Below are positions 1 through 8,573 of a stretch of DNA of 64,000 bases, piece after piece. The notes beneath the pieces are model-generated. The model was not told the DNA's origin and did no database searches. It saw only the letters and a list, made by a program, of their open reading frames with translations. Positions within the stretch are counted from its first letter, which is position 1. Every line of letters begins with the position of its first letter. The position numbers were made by a program, and so were the translations under genes. Source of the DNA: Paraburkholderia hayleyella (lineage in GTDB: Bacteria; Pseudomonadota; Gammaproteobacteria; Burkholderiales; Burkholderiaceae); the NCBI RefSeq assembly GCF_009455685.1, contig NZ_QPES01000001.1:2666001-2730000 (forward strand). Reading direction: 5' to 3'.

Positions 1-2
1 AG

Positions 3-1052
3 TCGAAACGTTATGGCCACCTGTATCCCGCGATGCCCTATCCGTCGTACCGCATCCTCTCGCACGACGACATGCGAGCGCTCTACGCGTACTTCATGCA
101 AGGCGTCACACCCGTGAAGCAGGCCGACCGGCCGACCGGGCTGAAGTTTCCGTTCAACATCCGCATGCTGATGATGGGCTGGAACCTGCTCTTCATCAAA
201 GGCGAGCCGCACTATGCCTACGATGCAACGCAAAGCGCGCAGTGGAATCGCGGGGCCTATCTCATCCAGGGCCTCGCCCACTGCGGCGCCTGTCACACGC
301 CGCATGGCGTGGCGGGCGAGGAGAAAGCGTTTAGCGCCAACGGCAGCAAAAACGCGCGCCAGTATCTTGGCGGCGAGACCCTCGGCGGCTGGAATGCGCC
401 GACGCTCACTGGCGACATTCGCCGGGGTCTGGCGGGCTGGTCCGCAGACCAGATCGCCGAGTTCCTGAAAACTGGGCGGACAGCTCATAGCGCTGCATTT
501 GGCGCCATGACGGACGTGATCAACGACAGCACGCAGTATCTGAGCAATGCCGATCTGGACGCGATGGCGGTGTATCTGAAAAGCCTGAGCGCCCAGCCGC
601 ATGCGGCTCCGTTGCAAGCCGCATCTGGCGCCACCGCTGCAGTAGAGGCAACGGCGGCGACGAACGCCCTGCGCAACGGCGATCTGAGCGCTCGTGGCGC
701 GCGGGTCTATCTGGACAACTGCAATGCCTGCCATCGCTCGGATGGGACAGGCGCGGCGCTTACGTTCCCATCGCTGGCAAATAATCCGGTCATTCGTTCG
801 CCCGATCCGACCTCGCTGATTCACATCGTGCTAAGCGGCTCAAAAATGCCAGCGGCCATGCTCGATCCCGCACCACTTGCCATGCCCGATTTCGGCTGGC
901 GTTTGACTGACCAGCAAGTGGCGGATGTGCTGACTTTCATCCGCAGCAGTTGGGGCAACCATGCAACGGCAGTGGATGCCACAAGCGTTGCCCGAGTCAG
1001 AAAACAGGTCGATGCAGAACACGTGCTGAAGCCGAAGCCCAAAGCAAAATAA
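3..1052 (+). CDS. Multi-haem cytochrome c, alcohol/aldehyde dehydrogenase subunit type (5' truncated)
   Basis: The reading frame is open from the first bases of the window, so the start, signal peptide and probably a first haem site lie upstream. Two CXXCH haem c sites are visible: CGACH at 282-296 and CNACH at 720-734. The segment around HLYPAMPYPSY and ALYAYFMQGV, just before the first site, is typical of the three-haem cytochrome subunits of periplasmic membrane-anchored alcohol, aldehyde or gluconate dehydrogenases. These pass electrons from the catalytic subunit to ubiquinone. The C-terminus is Lys/Ala rich. No dehydrogenase subunit is visible in the window; it would be expected upstream. 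The class is well supported; the partner and substrate are unknown. Confidence 0.85.
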   Translation, partial: SKRYGHLYPAMPYPSYRILSHDDMRALYAYFMQGVTPVKQADRPTGLKFPFNIRMLMMGWNLLFIKGEPHYAYDATQSAQWNRGAYLIQGLAHCGACHTPHGVAGEEKAFSANGSKNARQYLGGETLGGWNAPTLTGDIRRGLAGWSADQIAEFLKTGRTAHSAAFGAMTDVINDSTQYLSNADLDAMAVYLKSLSAQPHAAPLQAASGATAAVEATAATNALRNGDLSARGARVYLDNCNACHRSDGTGAALTFPSLANNPVIRSPDPTSLIHIVLSGSKMPAAMLDPAPLAMPDFGWRLTDQQVADVLTFIRSSWGNHATAVDATSVARVRKQVDAEHVLKPKPKAK

Positions 1053-1099
1053 TTCACCTGGCACATAACAGGTTTTTTAACGCGCAGGGCTAAAGTCAG

Positions 1100-1135
1100 C
1101 CGCGCCACGCTTGTCACGCGTGGCGCGGTTTTTTT
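1100..1135 (+). terminator. Rho-independent terminator after the cytochrome gene
   Basis: A perfect 11-bp stem (1100-1110 pairs with 1118-1128), a 7-nt loop and a run of seven T. It lies 48 bases after the cytochrome stop and between convergent genes. Confidence 0.9.
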
Positions 1136-1194
1136 GGGGGAACGCGATTGTTGTAGTACTCGCAGGTAGCGCGCTGTTGCAAGAAACTTGAAGG

Positions 1195-2655
1195 CTATGC
1201 AGCTTTGGGCAAGCTGGCTGCCATGCGTTTTTTCTGCATTCGGTCGATCCAGAAAATCACACATGCCGCCACAGTAGCCGCGCAAAAGTTGTAGACCATG
1301 GCGCCTGTAAACGCTTTGGCATAGCGCTCGCTGTTCTGCATCTCGCCAACGCCGCTTAAATTTAAAATATCGACAAATAATATTCCGACGATAGCGACCC
1401 CGAATGCTCCACCGACTTGCTGCATCGTGGAGATCAACCCTGCCGCCATTCCCGCTGTCCGGTCGGGCGTCAAGCTTAAAACCAGATTGATCACCGGCGT
1501 CATGGACAGTGCCTGACCGATGCCAAATACAAACAGCATGGGTGTAAGCACAAACAGGGACAACGCCGAACCGCGCATGAAAGTAACCTGCCCTATCAGA
1601 GCGGCAAAACTCGCGGCATACAACAGCGCGCCAGCTGCAATCGTTCCGTTACCGAAACGGTTAACAAGTTTTGGCGCAGCAAGAGAGGCCAGGGTGAAGG
1701 CGACATTCGCGGGTATGAAAATCAGGCCAGCAGTAATGGGGTTTAATCCGAATCCCGTTTGCAGCAATAAAGCCATGCATAGAAAAAACGATGACGATGT
1801 CGAATAGACCAGAAAAATAACAAGTGTGCCGCCAGAAAATAAATGCTCACGAAATAAAGCCATATCGATAACCGGGAACCCGCCTTTTTCGGATAAATAC
1901 CGTTCGTATCGTATAAATGCTAGCAACAGGATGATCGCCGCAAGCAATGAAACATAAGTCCAGACTGGCCATCCGAGGCTCGCCCCTTCCATCAATGGAA
2001 CAAGGATCAGCCCGAGCCCCGCACTGGCCATTACGGTTCCAGCCCAGTCAAGACCGATTGTGTGCGGCACGCTAGATTCTTTAATCGTTTTGCAAAATAT
2101 CACCACCGCGACTCCGATGGGAATATTGACCAGAAAAATCACTCTCCAGCCCAAACCCATTAAGTCATTTCCGACAATCGTTCCTCCAATAATTTGCCCG
2201 CTAATTGCGGCAACACCGAATGTCATGCCAAGCAGGCCGAAAGCCCAGCGGCGTCCATGTTCATCGAAATGGATACGAATCGAGGCATAAACCTGCGGTA
2301 ATAGCAGCGCAGCGGCGGCGCCTTGCAAGGCACGGGCGAGAATCAGGAAAAATGCACCTGGCGCAAAACTGCATAGGGCGGATGCAGCGGTAAAGGCAAG
2401 CATGCCAAGTGTGTATAGCTTGCGCCGCCCATACCGGTCGCCAAGCCGCCCGCCAGCGATCAGCAACATGCCAAAAGTGAGTTGATAACCAGCAATGACA
2501 AAACCAATTTGTGCAAAACTCGCCTGCAAATCATCACGAATTGCGGGAATAGCGAGATTAACAACGAACATATCAAAGATAGTGACAAAACCTCCGGTCA
2601 ATAAAACTGCCAAACCCAGCCATGACAGATTTTTTTGAGAATTTACAGACTTCAT
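1195..2655 (-). CDS. MFS drug:H+ antiporter, DHA2 (EmrB/QacA) family
   Basis: A 486-residue inner-membrane transporter of the major facilitator superfamily. The hydrophobic segments and the length fit the 14-helix DHA2 group, which exports drugs and other toxic compounds by proton antiport. The conserved loop motif GGRLGDRYGRRKL follows helix 2, and the N-terminus (FVTIFDMFVVNLAIPAI) is typical of the group. It ends convergently with the cytochrome gene. It starts 29 bases after the acyl-CoA dehydrogenase gene on the same strand and is probably co-transcribed with it. It may export the product of the polyketide-type cluster upstream, but that is inference from position only. The substrate cannot be read from sequence. 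Confidence 0.88.
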   Translation of the reverse strand: MKSVNSQKNLSWLGLAVLLTGGFVTIFDMFVVNLAIPAIRDDLQASFAQIGFVIAGYQLTFGMLLIAGGRLGDRYGRRKLYTLGMLAFTAASALCSFAPGAFFLILARALQGAAAALLLPQVYASIRIHFDEHGRRWAFGLLGMTFGVAAISGQIIGGTIVGNDLMGLGWRVIFLVNIPIGVAVVIFCKTIKESSVPHTIGLDWAGTVMASAGLGLILVPLMEGASLGWPVWTYVSLLAAIILLLAFIRYERYLSEKGGFPVIDMALFREHLFSGGTLVIFLVYSTSSSFFLCMALLLQTGFGLNPITAGLIFIPANVAFTLASLAAPKLVNRFGNGTIAAGALLYAASFAALIGQVTFMRGSALSLFVLTPMLFVFGIGQALSMTPVINLVLSLTPDRTAGMAAGLISTMQQVGGAFGVAIVGILFVDILNLSGVGEMQNSERYAKAFTGAMVYNFCAATVAACVIFWIDRMQKKRMAASLPKAA

Positions 2656-2684
2656 TAAAAATTCCAGTAACTTTAAATACAGAT

Positions 2685-3908
2685 TTATTTGCGCTGTGAC
2701 GCCTCTTTGGCTGAGCGCAGATCGAAAAATGCCTGGATACCTGTTTGCGTTCGTCCGAGTATCAAGGCATGAATATCGTGTGTGCCTTCATACGTATTCA
2801 CCACCTCAAGATTGACCATATGTCGCGCGACACCAAACTCATCGGAAATACCGTTAGCACCCAACATGTCACGCGCCAGGCGAGCGATCTCGAGCGCCTT
2901 GCCACACGAATTACGTTTCATGATGGATCCAATCTCGGGAGCCGCCATTCCGTCATCCTTCATTCGGCCAAAACGCAGTACGCCTTGCAGGCCAAGGGTA
3001 ATTTCAGTTTGCATATCGGCCAGTTTCTTCTGGATCAACTGGTTCGCTGCAAGCGGGCGACCAAACTGGTGACGATCGAGGACATATTGACGCGCAATAT
3101 GCCAGCACGACTCTGCGGCGCCGAGCGCGCCCCAGGCCACGCCAAACCGGGCGCAATTCAAACCGGCGGATGGACCATCCATTCCGATGGCGCCGGGTAA
3201 ATGTCCCTCTTCCGGAACGAATACCTCGTCGAGTACCACCTCGCCCGTGACCGACGTGCGCAGACCTATTTTTCCGTGAATAGTGGGTGCGCTTAAACCT
3301 TTCCATCCCTTCTCAAGAATAAAACCGTGAATCGCATTGCGCCCTTCTTCATCAAGTTTGGCCCACACCAGAAAAACGTCCGCAATGGGCGCATTCGTAA
3401 TCCACATTTTCGTACCGGATAAGGAATAACCACCGGGCACCCGTTTGGCCCGAGTCATCATGCTTCCCGAGTCAGAACCGTGATTGGGCTCGGTCAGGCC
3501 AAAACACCCAATCCATTCGCCTGTTGCGAGTTTCGGTAAATATTTTTCCTTTTGCGCTTCAGAGCCGAATTCGAGTATTGGCATCATGACGAGCGATGAC
3601 TGCGATGACATCATCGAACGAAACCCCGAATCGACACGTTCAATCTCACGCGCGATCAAGCCATAACTCACGTAATTCAAGCCAGCACCACCGTATTTTT
3701 CAGGAATGGTTGGCCCGAGAAGACCTATTTCGCCCATCTCCCGAAAGATCCCCGCATCAGTCCGCTCATGACGAAATGCCTCAACTACACGGGGCGCGAG
3801 CCTATCCTGAACATAAGTTCTGGCCGCATCGCGCACCATCCGTTCGTCTTCGGTAAGCTGCTGCTCAAGCAACAACGGATCATCCCATTGGAAACGTGGT
3901 CCAACCAT
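2685..3908 (-). CDS. gcdH: Glutaryl-CoA dehydrogenase-like acyl-CoA dehydrogenase
   Basis: A 407-residue FAD flavoenzyme matching glutaryl-CoA dehydrogenase along its whole length. That enzyme oxidises and decarboxylates glutaryl-CoA to crotonyl-CoA in lysine and tryptophan breakdown. Visible family marks are the FAD/substrate segment CFGLTEPNHGSD, the WITNAP motif and the catalytic base Glu374 in NTYEGTHDIHALILGR. Base composition is closer to the core genes than to the AT-rich cluster just upstream. The gene lies 207 bases downstream of that cluster and upstream of an MFS exporter. It may be the housekeeping gcdH or a tailoring enzyme for a short-chain acyl-CoA; the sequence fits the first best. 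An AGAGG ribosome site precedes the ATG. Confidence 0.85.
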   Translation of the reverse strand: MVGPRFQWDDPLLLEQQLTEDERMVRDAARTYVQDRLAPRVVEAFRHERTDAGIFREMGEIGLLGPTIPEKYGGAGLNYVSYGLIAREIERVDSGFRSMMSSQSSLVMMPILEFGSEAQKEKYLPKLATGEWIGCFGLTEPNHGSDSGSMMTRAKRVPGGYSLSGTKMWITNAPIADVFLVWAKLDEEGRNAIHGFILEKGWKGLSAPTIHGKIGLRTSVTGEVVLDEVFVPEEGHLPGAIGMDGPSAGLNCARFGVAWGALGAAESCWHIARQYVLDRHQFGRPLAANQLIQKKLADMQTEITLGLQGVLRFGRMKDDGMAAPEIGSIMKRNSCGKALEIARLARDMLGANGISDEFGVARHMVNLEVVNTYEGTHDIHALILGRTQTGIQAFFDLRSAKEASQRK

Positions 3909-4115
3909 CGCTCTGCCTCTTCGTATGTTCGTGTATGTAATAGGTAACCGTTCACAATCGTTTACCGTTCGTTTAGCTCGCTACGCCGATGAAAATACCA
4001 GGCCATTTGCAATATCCGGCTAGTCATCAGCATGACCTCATGGAATCACCGCATCACGAAGAAATAAAACCTCGTTCTTTGTGATGCGGCGGCAAAACCC
4101 TGATATTTACGTTAT

Positions 4116-6191
4116 TTAAATCATTACCTTTTCGCTTTCGCTCTCTTTTTCGACTTCTTTTTCGATTTTGCCTGTTCCCACCCTATCCAGGAATGACAAA
4201 ATTCTCCCAGACAGCGCTGAATCGTGATAATGGGAGAAATGATCACCAAAAGAATCAATATAAACTTCTGAATGTTTCAGCCTGCCCCCCATGCATTCCG
4301 CAATTTTATAATGCGCAATGGAATCATTCACACTCGTATAAATATAAACTGGCTGAGCCACCTCTTTAATCAATAAATTATTCTCCCTACCACCGCCCAA
4401 GGCCATGTTACTAAAGATATTTGCATATCGATAAATTTTTTCTGGTGAGCCAAACGGCTCACTCATTAAACGCATCAACACTGCATTGTCAGTCAAATTA
4501 ACAAAACTCGATATCATCGCAGAACTTTCACTACGATTATCATTTTTCGCCGGCGCAAACATCAAATCATAATAATGCTCCGCGACCGAAAAATCATTCG
4601 CAATAATCGGCAACATTTTTCGCAATCTTCGTTGAAATTCAGTTTGACTGATCTCTTCGTCTGTTTCCAAAGTAAAATCCGGGTTCAAAAATATTCCGGC
4701 GATAAACCGGTCGGGATAGGCGGCTAAAGCCCGCATCGCCAACTGGGTCCCCGTACACCACGACAAAACCGATGCGCGCTCCACCCCGATAAAATCACAA
4801 ATCGTGATCAGGTCATCGATATGCCGCTCGTCACCGCAATTACCCGGATCAAAGGGAGTGAGTAAAGGCAAATCCCGCCGATCCCACGTAATGACACGCG
4901 CATGCTCCGACAATCTCTTGGCCAGCGGCAGGAAAAAATCAGCGGACATTCCCACTGCATTCACCATAATAATGGTTTTGTCCTTGCCTTTATTTTTTCC
5001 CATTTCATAAACAGGAAACTCGATTTCGGAACCAGTTTTAATCAAATAAGAATCAAATCCAGACTCTTTACTTTGCAAGCTCTCCAGTTCCTGACAATAA
5101 CTATTTATATACTGCTCGACATCATTCCAGTTTATCGCTAGCAGTGCTGGCTGCGATCTTTGAAAAATCTTCCTCGACGAAACATATTGCCAATAAAAAT
5201 CACAGCGCCGCACAAAAAATCTTTCGACACCAGACATGGATGGTATCTCATCCTCAAGCTTGATCTGAAAATTAAAATTTGCAGCGATAATATTCATTAC
5301 CCTTTCGCAATTAAAATTCTCCGGATTAGTCACGTGATAAATCTTCTCATTAATAAAATCCTTCCTTGAAACCGCTATCATTTCAACAATCAACTGATCT
5401 ACCGGAAGAAAATTAATATATGAGTCAGCTCTTCCATAACAGCGGATCGGATCGCTTGCTTTTCCCAGAAGTTTCCTTGCATCAAAAAAACCGCGAGCCA
5501 AACCATACAAACCGGAATCACTGTTGCCATTATGATGAGTCGATGACGGGCCAACGACTACCGAAGGACGGAAAATATTGTATTCAATTTCATTTTCCCG
5601 GCAAAAATCATCAATAGAGTGTTCCGCAATATTTTTACTTGCTTCATAGCTGTTATTACATTCAATATCCAGCGGATGCAGCACCTCCATAATAGGCCCC
5701 TGCATCTTGCCACATACGTATGCTGTAGAAACATAAAAAAACCGCTTACCCCTGATCTGCTTTATCAAATCAAGCACATTGCGGGTACCATTGACATTAA
5801 CATTATAAATCAAAGATTTATTTTTCTCTTCATACTGGAGATTTGCCGCAATATGCCAAAACTCATCAATGTTAGCCTCCGCCAATTCTGCTATATGCGC
5901 ATCAGAAATACCACAGTTCGGCAACGTGACATCTCCAATTATAAAAGTGATTTTATTCAAATAATCTATATTCAGCGGCAACTTATATGCAGCGGCTACA
6001 TTCGTTAGCGCCATGATAATACGCGATCGAGCCGATGGCAGATCATCAGCCCTTACCAGAACATAAATCGATCTTGCCTGCCGCAAACTCCAATAAAGAA
6101 AATGGCTTCCGACAAAACCCGTTGCCCCTGTAATAAAATATGTTTTTGGTTTCACCAGATCATTTTTAGAAAGTTGCTCCAACGTGTTCAT
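4116..6191 (-). CDS. Thioester reductase-like SDR fused to an alpha/beta hydrolase
   Basis: A 691-residue two-domain protein. Residues about 15-370 form an extended short-chain dehydrogenase of the thioester-reductase/male-sterility type. It has an NAD(P) site (FITGATGFVGSHFL) and the active-site Tyr region STAYVCGKM, where the usual YxxxK is displaced to YEASKNIAEH. Such domains release a carrier-bound acyl chain by reduction to aldehyde or alcohol. Residues about 395-670 form an alpha/beta hydrolase. Its nucleophile elbow reads SWCTG, placing Cys479 (codon 4755-4757) where Ser is usual, and a late DHFSHYHD supplies a likely catalytic His. It is third in the leftward cluster, 98 bases after the ligase gene, with GGAG before the ATG. 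The C-terminus is a Glu/Lys/Ser-rich tail. The whole gene is AT-rich. The product is unknown. Confidence 0.8.
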   Translation of the reverse strand: MNTLEQLSKNDLVKPKTYFITGATGFVGSHFLYWSLRQARSIYVLVRADDLPSARSRIIMALTNVAAAYKLPLNIDYLNKITFIIGDVTLPNCGISDAHIAELAEANIDEFWHIAANLQYEEKNKSLIYNVNVNGTRNVLDLIKQIRGKRFFYVSTAYVCGKMQGPIMEVLHPLDIECNNSYEASKNIAEHSIDDFCRENEIEYNIFRPSVVVGPSSTHHNGNSDSGLYGLARGFFDARKLLGKASDPIRCYGRADSYINFLPVDQLIVEMIAVSRKDFINEKIYHVTNPENFNCERVMNIIAANFNFQIKLEDEIPSMSGVERFFVRRCDFYWQYVSSRKIFQRSQPALLAINWNDVEQYINSYCQELESLQSKESGFDSYLIKTGSEIEFPVYEMGKNKGKDKTIIMVNAVGMSADFFLPLAKRLSEHARVITWDRRDLPLLTPFDPGNCGDERHIDDLITICDFIGVERASVLSWCTGTQLAMRALAAYPDRFIAGIFLNPDFTLETDEEISQTEFQRRLRKMLPIIANDFSVAEHYYDLMFAPAKNDNRSESSAMISSFVNLTDNAVLMRLMSEPFGSPEKIYRYANIFSNMALGGGRENNLLIKEVAQPVYIYTSVNDSIAHYKIAECMGGRLKHSEVYIDSFGDHFSHYHDSALSGRILSFLDRVGTGKIEKEVEKESESEKVMI

Positions 6192-6289
6192 ATCATCTCC
6201 GCTTTAATAGAAGAATTTATTATTCCGCTCCATTCAAGAACGAAACAAATAACCTATACATTTTCATTCACCTCAACCGCTCGACCGCA

Positions 6290-8560
6290 TTAATGATCCG
6301 CAAACCAGGGTTTGATTGCCGTACCCCGGTTATATGAGGAAATCGAAATAGAGGGTAATGGTGGGGAAAGAAAGCGCATTTCTGGATCGTTGTAAGTCAG
6401 AAAAATAGATCCATCATATTCGTCCGCCATCATTGCACGCTCCGCCTGGCAAGCCAGCAAATATCGTTTCAAGCCATCATCAGTCCCGCCCACCTCCACG
6501 TGCCGAGTGGCTGAATTGACCAGGCGATTAACCAGATCAGGAGACAGGCCTAACACATCAATAACTCCCGGCAAATCAACTGATTCCGCCTGATGCAAAA
6601 CATCGGCCATACTCAATCCAGCTTTTTGCCACAACTCACTCGACCGGACATACGAAAAACCATATTTTTGACAGAGCGCCTGAACATCCTTGAAATAACT
6701 TTCAATACGCTCCCTGGGTTTTCCGTTTAATAATGCATGTGTATCAGTCAATATCAATTTAAGCTTTGCCTGCAAGCGCGAATGTGCGGCCGGAGCATCA
6801 ACAAATTCACGCAATCTTTGCATTGCCTGCCGGTCAGAATCAGAAGCTGATGTTTTTAGCCCTGCTCCCCAATAAGTAATAAATTCCAATGGCCGGGACA
6901 TCAATATTTTCTTTTGGAAAATCTGGATGATTCGATCTGGTTCTTGAGGATGTGCGCGTTTATATTTCCATGTATTAATAGATTCAAAAGCATCACGGGC
7001 ATAATCCCCTCTTACCAACCGCCTTAGTTCTTCAATCGCAACCTTTCCCACTGCAGTAGATGGCAAATGTGAAACATGCACGTATTCATTAGGCAAAAAT
7101 TTCCCCGATAATTTCCCAGCTGCAAAGCGGCGTAATTCAATATCTTTTAATGAAGCACCTTCTTTCAGAACATAAGCAGTGACAATGCGCTCACCCAACA
7201 GGGGATCCTCCACCCCGACTGTCTTACTCTCGGCAATAGCAGGGTGTTTACGCAACACAGCATCAATCGATTCAGGAATAACATTAATCCCCGAACGAAT
7301 AATCACCTCTTTAATTCGTCCAACAATGCAAATATTATTATTCTGGTCAAAATAACCGATATCTCCTGTTTTAAAATAACCGGCATCAGTCAATCTAGAA
7401 TTACGTTTGCCATTCTGCAAGCGATACCCGCACATAAGAAGTGGCCCGCGAATCTGAATTTCGCCTAACTTTTGGCTACCATTCCCTAACGGACTGGTTT
7501 GCGTTATTAATTCAAAATCTCCGGTTGTATCGATATTAATCTCACCCGCGAGCGGATTTCCGGCGCCAACATAGTCGTTTACCTGCCCTGGAACCGACGA
7601 AGCAACCCAACAAGTCGTTTCAGTCAGGCCGTAGCCCTGATAAATTTTACATTTCAATAATTTCTCACCCTCTCTCCACAAATCAGAATTCAGGGGCGCC
7701 GCACCACAAAAAGCAAATTTCAACGTCGACAAATCCAGACCCGAATTATTTCTTTTGATTAAAAAAGAAATTAATGTTGGAGTCAGGCTAACAATGGATA
7801 CTTTTTCCGCAAGTATGGCAGCCACGGGATCGCTTGACCGGGTGATATTGCTATATACGGTGGTCGCGCCAGCGATTAATGGCAAACATCCTGTCAGCAT
7901 AATGGCGTTCATGTGCGACCATGGCAATGTACACAGCAGCCGGTCTTCCCAGCTACATCGATAGCGCGACTGAAGGCTAAAGCCATCCCAGGCCAGATTT
8001 TTTTCGCTTAATTCAACATACTTTGGTTGTCCGCTTGTTCCAGACGTCTGAATCAATAAAGCAGGAATTTCCTTCAACTCGTGATACGGAACATAATTTT
8101 GTAAATCCTGCTTTGCGCCGGAACATGTTTCAGACATAAATGCACTAATCGATAAAACTTCTACCTTCGATGAAATACTCTCTGGCTCTAATGAAAATCC
8201 ATCTCCATATAAAACCAGTCTGGCACGAAGGCCTCGAATACTGGCTTGAATATCATTCCGATCCTCGGCAACAGGAGCCAAAACAAGATCTAACTCGATA
8301 CAAGCCATCAAGAGCGGCAGAAAATTTCCAGTTCTGGTAAGGATGAGGCAGACAACCTGACCAGGTTCTAAATTTCTGGAACGCAAGCGTTCGATTGCAA
8401 TAAAAGTTTTTTCCAGAATATCCTGATGCGTGAATTTTTCTTGTGCCACATTATCTACCCATGCCAATTCATGCCCATGAGATAACGCATTCAAACGTGC
8501 TGCATTAATAAGCCGGTCCGGCTTATCAAGACAGTCCCCCACATTATTTTTCAATGTCAT
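6290..8560 (-). CDS. AMP-forming acyl/aryl ligase with an unrecognised C-terminal domain
   Basis: Residues about 1-530 form an ANL-family adenylating enzyme. It has the P-loop IQTSGTSGQPKYVELS, the A5 motif YQGYGLTETT, the A7 motif GYFKTGDIGYFD and the late catalytic Lys in TAVGKVAIEEL. It should activate a carboxylic acid as acyl-AMP and load it on CoA or on the neighbouring ACP. Residues about 555-756 (up to 6898 on the map) form an extra domain that I do not recognise, with motifs FITYWGAG, LILTDTHALLNG and a C-terminal SSYNRGTAIKPWF. The start at 8560 was chosen because GGGAG lies 8 bases before it. An upstream in-frame ATG at 8581 has no ribosome site and overlaps the polyketide synthase gene. 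Coupled translation with that gene is likely. Confidence 0.82.
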   Translation of the reverse strand: MTLKNNVGDCLDKPDRLINAARLNALSHGHELAWVDNVAQEKFTHQDILEKTFIAIERLRSRNLEPGQVVCLILTRTGNFLPLLMACIELDLVLAPVAEDRNDIQASIRGLRARLVLYGDGFSLEPESISSKVEVLSISAFMSETCSGAKQDLQNYVPYHELKEIPALLIQTSGTSGQPKYVELSEKNLAWDGFSLQSRYRCSWEDRLLCTLPWSHMNAIMLTGCLPLIAGATTVYSNITRSSDPVAAILAEKVSIVSLTPTLISFLIKRNNSGLDLSTLKFAFCGAAPLNSDLWREGEKLLKCKIYQGYGLTETTCWVASSVPGQVNDYVGAGNPLAGEINIDTTGDFELITQTSPLGNGSQKLGEIQIRGPLLMCGYRLQNGKRNSRLTDAGYFKTGDIGYFDQNNNICIVGRIKEVIIRSGINVIPESIDAVLRKHPAIAESKTVGVEDPLLGERIVTAYVLKEGASLKDIELRRFAAGKLSGKFLPNEYVHVSHLPSTAVGKVAIEELRRLVRGDYARDAFESINTWKYKRAHPQEPDRIIQIFQKKILMSRPLEFITYWGAGLKTSASDSDRQAMQRLREFVDAPAAHSRLQAKLKLILTDTHALLNGKPRERIESYFKDVQALCQKYGFSYVRSSELWQKAGLSMADVLHQAESVDLPGVIDVLGLSPDLVNRLVNSATRHVEVGGTDDGLKRYLLACQAERAMMADEYDGSIFLTYNDPEMRFLSPPLPSISISSYNRGTAIKPWFADH

Positions 8561-8573
8561 TATTCTTGCTCCC

